Shown: piece after piece, positions 22,271-34,949 of the stretch | Position numbering within the stretch: the first letter of the stretch is position 1 | Layout of the letters: every line of letters begins with the position of its first letter | Assembly: GCA_035236585.1 (NCBI GenBank) | Contig: CP141139.1 | Span: 42,231,217-42,295,216, forward strand | Source: Warburgia ugandensis | Taxonomy: Eukaryota > Streptophyta > Magnoliopsida > Canellales > Canellaceae | Length of the DNA stretch: 64,000 bases | Reading direction: 5' to 3' | Program-made: the position numbers and the translations under genes | The notes under the pieces: model-generated | What the model saw: only the letters and a program-made list of their open reading frames with translations | Database searches by the model: none | Told to the model about the DNA's origin: nothing

Positions 22271-25200
22271 TGTCACATCCGTGTCCTAAAATTAGGTTAA
22301 AGATGAATTAACTTATTAATCTTCTCAATTTTGATGAAATAAGACAAACAAGGCTGGATTGAGTTGGTGGTCCCTGCATGAGGTTAGCCTCAATCGAATG
22401 CAATTTAGGGTAAATTTTGAATCCTCAAAACTTGTTAAATTTTGTATCTTGTTAAGGATCAAATGACTTGAAATTTCATTCTACATTCATCGAAAATTTC
22501 AAGGAGTTTTGTATTAAAGTGAAATTTTTATTATAAATTAAGAAATTATAAAATAAATCAAAGATATTGAAGTTTGACAATGAAGGGCCAATTAGTGGAT
22601 TATGATTGATGAGTGCCTTCCAACGACACTAAGAACAAGTGAAATAGAGATCAGGACCCAAAAATCCAAAAGTTTTACAAATGAAAAGGGGATCCAAATT
22701 GATAATGACGCCTCCTATTTTGACTATTCTAAGATGGTGAGTTGAGGAACAAATCAACACTTGGGAGTTAGGCTAGCCACCTGGACATAGCCCCTTCCGT
22801 GCATCCTCCTGGATTTTTGGTCGTTTCCCCCTCCAGTCATCACACTCCTCACCAGACAGTCCCTACTTCTCTTCCCATCTCTCATTCCCTCTCCTACCAT
22901 TCTCTCTAGCAAACTATAGATGATGTGATGGACTCCACCAGTGATGTCTTATGCAAATAGTGATCGAACAACAAGTTTCAGGCAAACACAACATAGGTAG
23001 CCACCCAATCCTTTCCTCTCTCTTTCATTCTCTTCTTTCCCCCTCCTTTCCCTTCCATCTCCTCCCAAGACTATTACTACCATTACTATGATAGAAATGG
23101 TGGAACTGATAGTTGAAAAAAATAAAACAAAAAGTTGATAGAATAGCTTTGGACTGATAATCCAAATGGTTCATCTTGTTCCTCAGGTAATTACAAGTGA
23201 AACCCCTTTTGTTACAACATGGTCGATTAAGAAACGACATTTAAATCTGAAAAATAAAAAATAAAAAAATAGTGACACTAGCAACTTTAAAAATGGGAAT
23301 AAAATCTAGCAAAAAACTCAAGATTATGTAAGAATTTGCAAAGAAAAACTAGATAAAACTCTAATTCACTAAAATTTGAAAAATCTATGTAATTTGGTGT
23401 AGTTTTCACACTATGTACATCGCCAACGACAACTGAAATCCGATTACATTCTCCAACAACTGCTACTTTTTCAGGAGAGACCCGAAAAATTGAAACTTTT
23501 CAGATTTGATTGATTCTTAATTGATCTTTTTATTCATAAAGATGGATTATCAATCAGGAATCAATTGATCCTTGAAATTTTGATTGGAAAAATTGATAGA
23601 ATAGGGAAAACCTAGATCTTTGCATCCAACCATTAAAAACATGATTGAACAGTAGATATACTTAATTTGTGACTCTAATTACACACCAATATTGAAATGT
23701 GAAAAAAGAAAATGATGACCGAGCAAATACGGGATAATTTAATCCATGGTTCAATCTGACTATTCAAAACTCAAACAACGATGATCGAAGGTTAGGAAAG
23801 GTGATTAAAACATGCTTTGTGATTAAATTCATTTAATTGCTAAATAACTTACCTTTAATGATGGTAATTGAAAGCTTTATAGGTATGTACTCTATCTTGA
23901 CTGTCAATTTAAGACCAATGGTGCTATCTAAGTAGATAGCGACCAATTGGTGTCTTGATCGTCAATCTAGATGTCATAGGTTAGATCAATGACATTATGA
24001 GTAGAGATATTGAAGTAATTATACTAAATTGTATGGAATTATGAAATTTACTTAGAACTTGTAATCTTAACACAAGCTTTGAATGCGATTTGGACGGTAT
24101 GGATAGTTGATTTGTTAGTTATACTTAGAACTCAAGTAAGGACCCTAAACCCTTCTTTATCCCTAACTTCTTATTAATTTGTTCACTTGTAATTAACACT
24201 ATGAATGTGTAGAACATATAGATCATTTTATTGATTGAATGTATAATATGACTTACAATTACTTGTTGAAATTGTCAAATGATATTCTGATTAAACATGC
24301 TTAACTATTATGATGATGTTAATTGTGATAAACTGGTCAATCCCAAGATAGTAAGCCCTGAGGGTGCTCGGTAGACTATGATGATGCCTTCTAGGATGGT
24401 AAATCCTAAGGAAAAGGGCTACCTAGTTGATTATAACTAAGGTGAATCCACTTAAGATGGTAAACCCTAAGGAATAAATTATTAGTTATTGAGTCTCCCA
24501 AGACGATAAACCTTAAGGGACGAGTTGCCAAGTATTGAGCTTCCCAGGATGGTAAGCCCTGAGAGAAAGAGTTGCCTTATCTTTTGGGATCGTGGTGGAG
24601 CTACCTAAGATGGTAAATCCTATGGGATGGGCTATTAGACATTGACTATCTCAAGATGGTAAACCTTGGGGGAATGGGCTGCCTAGTTGATTATGACCAT
24701 GGCGGTGCCACCCAAGATGGTAAATCTTGAGGGAACCTGATATTAGAGCCACCCAAGATTATAAACCTTAAGGGAAACGGTTGCCTGGTTCTTTAGAATC
24801 ATGGTGGAGCTACCCAAGAAGGTAAGTTTAGAGCATCTAGTTGCCTTTTGTATGATACTCATAGTGGGCCGCCCAAGATGGTAAACCTTGAGGGAGATGA
24901 CTACTTGATCAGTGTGATGATGTCATACTTATTTATTATTGATAAGGAAATAATCAAATGAAATACATTCTTGTATGGTTTTATCTGAATGCTATGCTTA
25001 TGGTTTTGTAGTTTGAATTTGGAATAAAGTTCATAATTTCATTGAAATAGAAATGAATGTCTTGTGGTTGGACATGAATGGGAAGTTGATATTGCATGGG
25101 TTTATTTGCATGCTATAATTATTGCTTTATAGATTGAATTTGGAATAAACTGTATTTCTGTTATAATACCAGTATGTTATATCTGATAATACATGCTACT

Positions 25201-25832
25201 TACTTTGTTGATTAACGGTAACAAAATGGAAATGAATGTTCCATGGTTGGATATGAATGTGTAGTTGAGCTAAGCTCAACAAGAATAGTAGGATGGGTAG
25301 CTTTAGTTCTTTTTCCTTATTGGGCTTCGTAGCTCACCTTATTACTTTTCAGGTATGAGTCAAGCTAATACAGGGAAGGCTCTTGATGGAAATGAATGAA
25401 GGCTGACTAATTAATGATGTCACATTTTGTACTATATATGTATATGTAAGTTGGTGATGAATATGAATTGTGTTCTATTATATGGTGAGTAGCCCTATGC
25501 ATTTATTTCTAACATATTGTATATTTTATGTTGATGATGTGTGCATGGGATTTAGTTAAAACTTTGAATTAACAAGCAAGAATTTTAGTAATTTACTGTG
25601 GTGAATTATGGGGAGACTGAGTCTCCTATAGACATTTTAGAATTATTATACTATCTATTAGGTGAATTGCATCACATGCATTAAATGCACAAGACCAAAA
25701 AATGGAGGAGACTTCCAATGTTTTGGTATAATTAAGTAGTTAAAGAAAAAGAAAGCCACATAGGCTTTGCTTAAGCCAATCATTAATATTTGATTATGTT
25801 AAACCATACCCTCAAGGATTAGGGTTGCGATA
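22271..25832 (+). mobile_element. LTR1 of the chromovirus
   Basis: Starts TGTCACATCC and ends just before the primer site at 25835, about 3.56 kb. It is the only uninterrupted copy and serves as the reference for LTR2 and LTR3. It carries a tandem repeat at 24341-24900 and TATATATGTATATGTAAG near 25433, which is where LTR3 was later hit by a solo LTR. The terminal CA is not evident (TTGCGATAGCT), so the last bases are mutated. Confidence 0.85.
24341..24900 (+). repeat. Degenerate tandem repeat within LTR1
   Basis: About eleven units share the core CAAGATGGTAAACCTTGAGGG at irregular 45-65 base spacing. Many units also share GGGCTACCTAGTTGATTATG or ATGGTGGAGCCACC. The same array is present in LTR3 at 44995-45245 and 50209-50560, so it predates element insertion. 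Confidence 0.85.
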
Positions 25833-25834
25833 GC

Positions 25835-25846
25835 TTGGTATCAGAG
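25835..25846 (+). other. Primer binding site of the chromovirus, initiator-Met tRNA type
   Basis: A perfect TGGTATCAGAGC lies directly after LTR1. Confidence 0.9.
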
Positions 25847-26015
25847 CAAGGTGGTAGATCACTTGGGAAGAGCTTGTTTTATAATTCCCTATGATAGAGA
25901 AAATGTATATACTTGGTATCTTCTAAAATACTTGTGTTGATTGTTGATTACTGTTAGCATGTTTGATGGGTGACTAACCCTTATTGTTTGATATTTTTGA
26001 AAGGCACAGTTAAGA

Positions 26016-26950
26016 GTGAGACCAGGAGCGAAGGCTAGAGTTTTAGAGGATCAACTTTGCATTCATGTGATATGGTTTAGGACTTTATGGGAAAGATGGC
26101 CTAGGCAATCACCGAAGCCATTAGGAGGGGACCAAGAGTTCATCCCCTCAATTGTGCCAGTCCCTCAAGCTTCTAGAGAGGGTGTAAGCAGGGAAACACT
26201 TGTATTCCAAGAGTTCAAGAAGTTGAGACCACCTAAGTTCATTGGGTTGTCAAATCCCACTGAGGTAGAGAATTGATCAGAGCAAATCCAAAAGGATCTT
26301 TGAGGCACTAAAAATGGACAAAGATCTGAAGGTATGGGTGGCCACTTTTTAGTTCACTCGTGAGGCAATCAAATGGTGGCAAGCAACAAAGGGTGTCAGA
26401 GATGATGAAGAGTGGACTTGGAAACTTTTCAAAGAGACCTATCTGGGAAAATATTTTTCTAGTGCATAGAGAGATGCTAAAATAGTAAAGTTCTTGAGGC
26501 TCACACAATCTGACATGATTGTGGGACAGTATGGTACCAAGTTGGACCAATTGTCACGTTATGCACCATTAATGATCCCCACTGCTAGGGTAAGGCCTAC
26601 CACTTCATTCAAGGCCTTAGATCTTCCATTTGATAAAGCCTACTACCCTTCAAATTGGAAGATTATGTAGAGATTGTAGATAGAGCCCAACCGATTGAGC
26701 AGGATCAGGATAGGGCAAATAGTGCACCAAAGTTTAGGAAAAGAACTTTTGGGAAATCTCACTCACATAGTAGCAAGGATAAGAGGAGGAAAGGATATCC
26801 TCCTTGAGCGCAAAATACTCAGAGACATTCTCAACCTCTTGGAATGGCTAGTAAGACTTGTTTTGGTTGTGGCCAGGAAGGCCACTTCATGAGAGATTAT
26901 CCTAGATTGAGAGCAATGCAGCACTGTGTACAGAGTAGCAGTAGGATACA
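26016..26950 (+). pseudogene. gag: Chromovirus gag remnant
   Basis: The protein would have formed the particle and bound RNA. A capsid-type stretch is readable across frames: RPPKFIGLSNPTEVEN, then EAIKWWQATKGVRDDEEWTW, FKETYLGKYF, VKFLRLTQSDM and QLSRYAP. This is the usual order of the Retrotrans_gag family. A zinc knuckle follows at 26859-26900, CFGCGQEGHFMRDY, in which the last cysteine is replaced by tyrosine. The first frame (26016-26276) ends at a stop where the family has tryptophan. At least two frameshifts and several stops follow. It lies 170 bases downstream of the primer site, as expected. Confidence 0.85.
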
Positions 26951-26999
26951 TACTTAGGGCTGGCCATCAGCACAAAGGACACAAGCTACAAGCTATGCA

Positions 27000-27400
27000 T
27001 TGACACAGTCGTACACCGAACCCAATTGTACTATTATAGAAGGTACATTTTCACTATTTCATACTTGGGTAAGAGTGTTGTTTAATTATGATGTGACACA
27101 TTCTTTTATTTCATCTTCAACTATTCATGACTTAAGCTTAGATGCTGAACCACCAGACTCAAAATATCAAGTTGAGTTGCCAATAGGAATGAACATTACC
27201 TCAAATAGAGTTTGTTGAGGATGTGATATGAACATGGCAAGTAATAGGGTCTGCCTAATTTGGTGGTGATGGTATTATTCCTTATGATATAATCATGGGC
27301 AAGGATTTCTTGTCTGAGTATCATGCTATTATTGATTGTAGTTGAAAGAGGTTTACTTTTGTCTTACCTACTAGAGTTCATTTTTATTTCTCTGCCACAA
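27000..27400 (+). pseudogene. Chromovirus aspartic protease remnant
   Basis: The frame at 27000-27218 contains VRVLFNYDVTHSFISSSTIH, in the place of the family's LFDSGATHSFIS. The catalytic D-S/T-G has become N-Y-D at 27083-27091, so the active site is lost. Downstream in another frame, MGKDFLSEYHAIIDC and KRFTF match the usual GMDWLxxYxAxIDC and KRVTF phrases. The enzyme would have cut the gag-pol polyprotein. Confidence 0.8.
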
Positions 27401-27462
27401 TGGATTATGGTTGTTCATGAGTCCATGTTGGCTACAAATGCTAGATAGACTATAATGGGTGG

Positions 27463-28335
27463 ATGGCAAGTGTGGTGGGTTGTGATGATGCTGATGCTAG
27501 TATTCAATCCATTCCAATAGTAAGGGAATTTGTAGATATTTTCCCTGATGAATTACCTGTGTTACCTCCAAGGAGGGAAGTCAACTTCTCTATTGAGCTT
27601 TATCCTAGCGTTTCTTCAATTTCAGATGCAAAACATAGAATAGTGCCTATTGAATTACAAGAGCAAAAGGTGTAGTTGGACGAGTTGCAATGTAAGGATT
27701 TCATTCACCCTAGTACTTTGCCATGGGGATCTCCATTATTGTTTGCAGGGAAGAAAGATGGCATGTTGAGATTATGTATTGACTATTGGCAATTGAATAG
27801 GGTGGCAATTAAGAAGAAATATCCATTGCTAAGAATTGATTATCTATTTGATCAGTTGAGGGGATTTACATGTGTTTTCTAGGATTGACTTGTGAGTAAG
27901 GGACAAAGATATCCCTAAGATGGCATTCGGAACTCGATATTGTCATTTCGAGTTTGTAGTGTTGCCTTTTGGGTTGATAAATACTCCAGCAATGTTTATG
28001 AGCTTGATGAATCAAATCTTTGTCCCTTATTTGGATTAATTTGTTGTTTTGCTTATGGACAACCTGTTGATATACTCGAGATTAAGAAGGAGAATGAACA
28101 ACATTTGTCTATTATGTTGCAATTGTTAAAGGTTGTATGGAAACTTAGCAATTGTGAGTTTTAGGCAACCAAGGTATATTTTCTTGGGCTTGTAGTTTCT
28201 GGTGATGGGATTTTAGTCAACCTGTCAAATATTAAAGACGTGATAAGTTAGGAAAGACTGAGGAATGTAATTCAGATCAGGAGTTTTTATAGGTTCGTAG
28301 GTTATTATAGGAGGTTAGTGAAGGACCTCTCATGC
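27463..28335 (+). pseudogene. Chromovirus reverse transcriptase remnant
   Basis: The start reads VREFVDIFPDELPVLPPRRE and [37 protein letters not shown] and [20 protein letters not shown] follow after a CAG- or TGG-type stop. FSRIDL (motif A) is intact in a shifted frame near 27876. The next RSGYHQIR-type codons are missing. [12 protein letters not shown] is present. The catalytic Y/F-x-D-D appears as LMDNLLIYS at 28055-28075, so the second aspartate is asparagine. YFLGLVVSGDGI and YYRRLVKDLS close the domain. Two frames are used and several stops are present. Confidence 0.9.
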
Positions 28336-28337
28336 AT

Positions 28338-28560
28338 CATAGCATCCATGACTTAGAGCTGGCAGCAGTGGTGTTTGCATTGAAACTTTGGAAGCATTAT
28401 TTGTATGGTGAATAGTTTGATGTCTTCACTGACCACAAAAGTTTGAAGTACATCTTTACTAGGAGAACTTTGATTTTACACTTCAGTATCACCCAAGAAA
28501 GACAAAAATTGTTGTAGATGCATTAGTGGAAAGTATGGAGGTTTGATGGCAACACTTTGA
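28338..28560 (+). pseudogene. Chromovirus RNase H remnant, N-terminal half deleted
   Basis: DLELAAVVFALKLWKHYLYG starts at about 28350, then a stop, then FDVFTDHKSLKYIF. These are the second half of the Ty3/gypsy RNase H. The connection region and the first RNase H catalytic segment (SDAS-type) should lie between YYRRLVKDLS and this point. Roughly 90 codons are missing, so this is a clean internal deletion. Confidence 0.85.
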
Positions 28561-28579
28561 GGTTTCAAGTGGAAGGAAT

Positions 28580-30010
28580 GTGTGTCCTTGACTGAGTATG
28601 ACTTGCACATTGGCTCATTTGAAAGTTGCACATTTTTGTGTTAGATGATTACCCAACCTTCCATACTACAAAAAGTCTTGCATGCTTAGATAGATGATGG
28701 AGGGGATAAGAGTATTAGAGCCCAATTAGAAGATGGTGAGAGTATCGAGCATTGGACAGTGGACTCTTCTAGTGGGTTACAATATTTGAGTAGACTTTTG
28801 GTACTGCCAGTTGATGTGGTCATGTGGGAATTGTTGAGTGATGCACACTGGTCTAAATTTTTGATACATCATGGTTGTACAAAGATGTATCTGACCTCAA
28901 GAGACACTTTTGGTGGAAAGCATGATGAAGGACATTGCTGAGTTTGTTTCTCGATGTTTGACATGTTCGCAGGTTAAAGTAGAACATCTGAAACTTGTAA
29001 GATTACTACATCCTTTACTAGAGGTAGAATGAAAGTGGGAGCACATTACCTAAATTTTGTGGTAGGTCTTTCGCATAGTCAACGAAGGTTATTGATTCAC
29101 TCAAGACATTAAGTCAATTATACATATGTGAAATTGTAAGATTACATGGGCTACCTGTATCCATTGTGTTAGATAGAGATTCGATATTTACTTCTCTGTT
29201 CTAAAAGGGTTTATAGGAAGCGATGCATACAAGGTTAACTTTTAGCTCAGCATTTCATCCTTAGACAAATGGACAATATGAGAGAGTGATTCAGGTGCTC
29301 AAAGATATGTTGAGAACTTGTGCATTACACTTTTAAGAGAAGTGGCCTAACATCTACCATTGGTAGAATTCTAATACAACAACAATTTTTAGTCCAGTAT
29401 TGGGATGGCATAATTTGAGGCCTTGTATGTAAACCGTGCTGATTCCCAGTTTGCAAGGCAAAAGTTGGTGAGACATCAATGTTAGGCCGTGAGTTAGTTA
29501 GAGAGACTATGAAAAGGTGAAGCGAATTAGACAACGATTGTTTATAGCTCAGAGTGGAGCCAAGAGCTATGCTGATTGAAGAAGGTGACCATTGAGTTTG
29601 TGGTAGGAGATCACGTGTTCCTAAAAGCTCAACCATGACTAGGAGTGACATGTTTTGGCAAGAGCGGAAGCTATCTCCTCAATTTATTGACCATTTGAGA
29701 TTGTGGAATGGGTTAGAGAAGTTGTTTATCATTTGGCCTTGTCCGCACAATTATCACAGATTCATGATGTTTTTCACGTGACAATGTTGTGGAAGTATAA
29801 GCTAAACCCTTTTCATGTTCTTGATTGGACAAATCTTGCCATTAAGAGGATGTTTCATATGAGGAGAAACCAATACATGCGATTGACTAAAGGGTATAGG
29901 TTTTGCATAGCAAAGTAATACCACTTGTAAAGGTCATATGAAAAAATCATGGGGCAGAAGGAGCCATGTGGGAGTTGGAGGCAAAAATCTAGCAAAAAAA
30001 CTAGAAACTA
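28580..30010 (+). pseudogene. Chromovirus integrase and chromodomain remnant
   Basis: The HHCC region is traced by SDAHWSKFLIHHGCTKMY and, after a frameshift, by IAEFVSRCLTCSQVK. The core shows [17 protein letters not shown] with the second catalytic aspartate kept, then a GQYERVIQVLKDMLR phrase with the glutamate kept. The first part of the core is deleted or unreadable. The C-terminal part at 29703-29900 contains LSAQLSQIHDVFHVTML. A chromodomain tail follows: IPLVKVI, a TGA stop at 29939 where tryptophan is expected, then KNHGAEGAMWELEA. Chromodomains guide integration toward marked chromatin. Their presence places the element in the chromovirus branch. Confidence 0.85.
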
Positions 30011-30047
30011 TTTGAGGACTTGTGTATATATTCAATTTCAAGGACAA

Positions 30048-30069
30048 AATTTCTTTAAGAGAGAATTGT
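30048..30069 (+). other. Polypurine tract of the chromovirus
   Basis: AAGGACAAAATTTCTTTAAG then AGAGAATTGT immediately precedes LTR2. This is a weakened form of the GGGACGAAATTTCTTTTAAG-type end. Confidence 0.7.
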
Positions 30070-31449
30070 TGTAACACTCGCGTCTTAAAATTAGGTTAAC
30101 GATGAATTAACTTGTTAATCTTTTCAAATTCGATGAAACATGACAAACAAGGCAAGATTGAAGAGGTGGGCCTAACATGAGATTAGCTGTAAATCAAATG
30201 CAGTTTTGGATAAATTTTGAATCCTTAGAACTTATTAAATTTGTATCTTGTTAAGGATCGAATGAGTTGAAATTTCATTCTACATTTGTACAAAATTTCA
30301 ATGAATTTTGCTTTAAAATGAAAATTTTATCATAAATCAAGTAATTATAAAAGAAATTCAAAAATAAATTAAAAGCATTGTCATTGGATGATGAAAGGTC
30401 GACTATTGGATTGTGCTGGATGAGAGCTTTCCAATAACACTAAGAACACGTGAAACAAAAATTGGAATTCAAAAATACAAATGTTTTACAAATGAAATGG
30501 AGGTCCAAAATGATAACAGCACCCCCTATGTTGACTGCTTTGAGATGGTGAGTTAAGGAGCGAGTCAGCCTCTATGTTAAACTAGCCATGTAGATTCAAC
30601 CCCTTCCACGTGTAGGAGACTGAGAAAACAAGGGAAAACTTCATGTTTTCTAGAGCATGAGGGATGTCCTCCTGGATTTTCAATCATTTCCCCCTCCGGT
30701 TATCACGCTCCTCGCCAAATAGTTCATGCATCTTTTCCCATCTCTCAGTCTCTCTTCCTCCATTCTCTCCGGCAAACTATAGTCAATGTGATAGACTCCA
30801 CCTATGATGTCTTATTCAAACAGTGATCAGATGACAAGTTTCAGGCAAACACAACACAAGTAGCCTTCCACTCCTTTCGTCACTATTTAATTCTTTTCTT
30901 TCCCTCTCTTTTCCCTTCCATCTACTCCCAAGACTATTACTACTATTACTCTGACAAAAACCGTGGAACCTATTGATGAAAAAACACAATCAATAGAACA
31001 ACATTGGATCTATAATCCAAATCATTCATCTTGTTTCTCCGGTAATTATATGTGAAACCCCTTCGGTTTCATGGTGATCAACTAAGAAACGACACCAAAA
31101 TCTAATAAAGAATTAGTGACACTAACAACTTTAAAAATACAAATAAAACCTAGCCAAAAACCCAAGTCTCTGGTATAATTTGTAGGGAAAAAGTAGATAA
31201 AACTCTAATTCATGAAATTTCAAACAAATCTGTGTAATTTGGTGTAGTTTCCATACTATGTACACTGCCGGCGATAACCAAAATCCAGTCACCTTCTTTA
31301 ACGATGGCGACTTTGTCTAGCGAGACTCTAAAAATTGAAACTTTTGCAATTTGATTAATTCTTACATGATCTTTTCATCCATAAAGATGGATCATCGATT
31401 AGGAATCAATTGATCCTTGAAATTTTGATTAGGAACCATGGATTATGAT
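30070..31449 (+). mobile_element. LTR2 of the chromovirus, truncated
   Basis: Begins TGTAACACTCGCGTCTT and follows LTR1 for about 1.33 kb with clear similarity. It then lacks about 400 bases: AATTTTGATT (LTR1 about 23585) jumps to CATGGATTATGATT (LTR1 about 23810). It is cut at 31450 by a minus-strand LTR end. The remaining two thirds are absent. Confidence 0.85.
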
Positions 31450-32121
31450 TGTGAAGACCCGGGATTTTGTAACACATTTTGTAAAACATTTTTCAAAGGC
31501 AAGGCATTAATGATAAAAAAAAGAAAAAAAAAATTGCAAACAATGCAGCAGAATTTTTTTTCTTTTAAATTCATTTGTAGTAAAACCCAAGTCTCACCTC
31601 AAGATATATAATAAACATAGACATTTTGTATAAAATAAAATTTTATTGAATACTATGAATCATCCAATAGTTCACTCTTACGTAGCCCCTGTATTATAAT
31701 TATAGACCATTGTCTAAATTACATAATCCAAATTTCAAACCTCACCTTACATTAAAAACTCTCAATACAATACAATGCTCTCAAATAAAAATTAGATATC
31801 TCCAAGGGACATACCCTAATTGATTATCTTCTTCAAGTCTTCTACTGTCTTGCTCCTAAGTCTTCAAGCTTTACTTCCTTAAGTCTTCTTCCCTGTATCT
31901 GAGATATTGTAAACATTCAAACATTTATAATATCTCAACAAGCTATGCATGGTAGGACATACAAAAATATATTACTTCACTAATATAAGAATACGTACCT
32001 TAGTCATGGTTATCTACTCATGAGTTATCTCAACATAGGGTATCTATGTTATTTATGTAGTATAGGATAAATCAATAAAATAGTAAAAATTGCTCAAAAC
32101 TTGTTCCTTCCCCTGGCTATA
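31450..32121 (-). mobile_element. LTR end fragment (minus strand)
   Basis: Begins TGTGAAGACCCGGGATTTTG, the reverse complement of an LTR 3' end. It is related to the fragments at 3384-3790 and 3790-4400, sharing the GAGATATTGTAAAC area near 31903. It stops where the next LTR begins at 32122. No matching second LTR or interior was found. Confidence 0.6.
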
Positions 32122-34746
32122 TGTGATGACCTGGGTTTTTATATGATGCAAGTTTGATAAAAAGGCAAGATCTCTTGTTTTATAAATATGAAATACATGA
32201 AAATCTTTTTCGTTTTGGAAAACAATCTTTCATAAAAACCCCGAGTGTCAAAACACATTCTCAAATTATCTAGCCATGGTAAAGTGTTAAATCAACATTA
32301 TTCCCAAGAAAGTGTTAGTCACAGCCTCAGCTATTAGAGAGTAACTACAATCAAGTAACATTGAAAGATAAGGTAGGGGTTTACTTATTTGCACTTAGTC
32401 TGGTTGTCTTTTGTCACAAGCGTTCCTTGCCCTTAAGTATTTACTTTGTGTCTGAAAAATGTTGAGGATTGGGTGAGTATATATTATACTCAGTAGGAGT
32501 CCATCACTACTAGTTTTATAATGCATGAGATGTTTAAAATCATATGCTCTTTCAAAATATGTGAATGGTTGAACACTCATTTTCAAGATCGGAATTAAAA
32601 ACCATTGTCAAACCAAAATACTAACGACTTAAAGGATCACATAATCCAAATCGAAAGTATCATATATATATATATATCATAACATTATGATATGCATAAG
32701 ATGCTTCATTGAATCCAACTTATGGATATCTAGTATGGTATAGTCGACCAACCTCATATCATGCCATATGCAATGCAAATAAGTTCACAAAACCATAAGG
32801 TCCAACTATGCCCACGACCTCACCGCCGTGTGGTCCCCGGATACCTAAGGACACTCGGTCATAGCCTCAACGGGGCCTATGACATGTCGACCCAGTGCCG
32901 TGACACCAGTGGTAACCCCCTGTACCACATGCAGTCGACGTAGGGACGTTGCCCTTTTTGGGCGTGGTACCCATCCACCTAATAGTGGTAGAGGCTGGAG
33001 GCCAACCCAAACCTCTCAGCATAGAACCCACGAGCTTATCAACCCAAATCATAATCAGATCAAACAAGTGAAAAGCTCTCTTTTTTCAAAACCTGTCCTC
33101 TTCGGGTCCCTCACAATTGCCTGGCCCTCTGCACTCTAGTGTCTTTTGGTAACCCTCAAGGACATGCAATTTTTTTGTAAGAACTTAATGCTCACAAATC
33201 ATGCAAAGTTTGCAATTGTTTGCAAAACATATCTATGCATAACATGTATGCAATTATTTACAAAACATGTCTATGCATAAAGCATTTATCACATGTATGC
33301 TGAATTAAGTCATGCTAAACAATGTCATATACTTAAAACATGTATTCTCAAAATAATCATGGTTCTTTTAAAAAGTCTAGTAGCGATAGAGCACCTACTT
33401 GGCTAGGTCGCGCTAACCCCTTTGTCCTCGTATGCTCCTGAACATGGTTTGGGGAATCAAGATTAGTTTGGCCTATCTTTTATAGTGTTTTAGAGTGGTT
33501 GGTCTTATTACTTAGGCATTAAGGGTTCATCCCTATGCCTATGGGTGTCCTAAGGTCCTAATTGGACCTTGGTATCATCAGTTTTCCAAAGGTCTAGCAG
33601 CCACACGCCACCATCCTATTCTAAGGGTCATGCCTACCTCTGATTGGGCCTTAATTAGGGATTTTATAGTTTAGGTATGTCCGCGTCATCGACATGGACA
33701 CAACGCCTTTTGCGGTGCCTCAATCGGAGCTCTAGATCTCAAGTTATAAGCTTTTTAGTATCACATGTACATAAGGCCCTTAAGAGTGAAAATGCAGAAT
33801 GCTAGCGCGCTGCGCGTCAACGGCATGCACCCTAACGAGCTTTAAGAAGTGAAAATCCTGGAATGCTAGTGCGCTGCATGCAGCGGCATGCGCCCCAGCG
33901 GGCGCGTCTGCAGACACGCTGGATTTCCCTCCCGTCTGTTCCTTTTGCGGGCGCGTCCACGGACGTGCTCGTTTGGTTTTTTCGAACGCAATCGATGCAT
34001 TACGTTCTGTTTGGAACGTTCTGTTTATTGGGGGACCGAGGCATCCTCAGGACACCCTGGTTCGTCGAACCAGTGCAGCCCAGGGATCGTCCCTAGGTCC
34101 TTGGTGACTCTTCAGGGCTCTATTTTGCATGATTTTTCATGCAAAAACTTAGGGAAACTAAGCCTAGGACTACTATGAAGACGGGTTTTGACGGATCTTG
34201 GGTATACCTGGCTCGTTGTTGGGTTTTTCTCCTCATTTCTCCTCTAGGTTGCTTCTCCAAAACGGGTTTTCTTCAAGCTTTTGGGCTGCCATTAGAGGCG
34301 CCCAAGAGCTCTTTTATAGAGCTATAAGAGGGTTCTGGAGGAGGCTCTCACCGCCCTTGAATGGCAGTGGAGAAACCTCTAGAATGGCAATGATTTCTCC
34401 TCCAATCGCCGCCATTCTAGAACCCTCTAGGGGGTTGAAGATGAAGGGTGCCCGTATCAAAATGAGCCCCTGTGTTTTGTAGGTTAAATCCGTTTTTTAG
34501 TAAAAATTATATTTTTGCCCCTGAACTTGAAAGGGCCATAACTTGCTCATTTTAACTCCGTTTTGGGTGATTTTGGTCTTGTTGGATTCCTTTCTCTGAG
34601 ACGCACCTAATGGTACCATTTTTAGGACCAAATTTCTGCGTTCAGTCAAGGGGAATAGTGAAATGACCAAAATAACCTTATTTTCAAAAACTAAACTTTT
34701 CATTGCTAGCTTGGGATTTTAATGTTACAAAATTGGAGTCATTACA
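32122..34746 (-). mobile_element. LTR (minus strand), 2.6 kb, with attached polypurine tract
   Basis: On the minus strand it begins TGTAATGACTCCAATTTTG at 34746 and ends at TGTGATGACCTGGG (plus-strand 32122). It is full length and matches the LTRs at 51100-53459 and 19282-21430. The sequence just beyond 34746 is a polypurine tract, so this was the 3' LTR of a minus-strand element. An AT microsatellite lies at about 32662-32680. A TATA box (TATAAAAG on the minus strand) stands at 34311-34318. Confidence 0.85.
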
Positions 34747-34949
34747 TTATTACCCCCTTAGGGAAATTTTGTCCCTGAAATTCTTCAATATATATAGTCA
34801 AAAGATCTCGGGGTACTTTTCTCGCATTTCTAACTCCAATTCCCAAGTCTCTTCTTCTATGTGCACATTTCTTCACAAAACTTTGACTAAGTGTATGTCC
34901 TTGTTCCACAGCTTCTTACTCTTACTCTTATGATCCAGGATCTCAACTA
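34747..34949 (-). mobile_element. Interior 3' end stub of a minus-strand LTR element
   Basis: On the minus strand this reads GAATTTCAGGGACAAAATTT then CCCTAAGGGGGTAATAA, which is the polypurine tract before the LTR start at 34746. Only about 200 bases remain before plus-strand integrase sequence begins, so the element was cut away there. Confidence 0.65.

Noticed and set aside
24341..24900. Possible CRISPR-like array
   Set aside because: Repeats are degenerate, spacers are themselves similar, and the array is part of a plant LTR.
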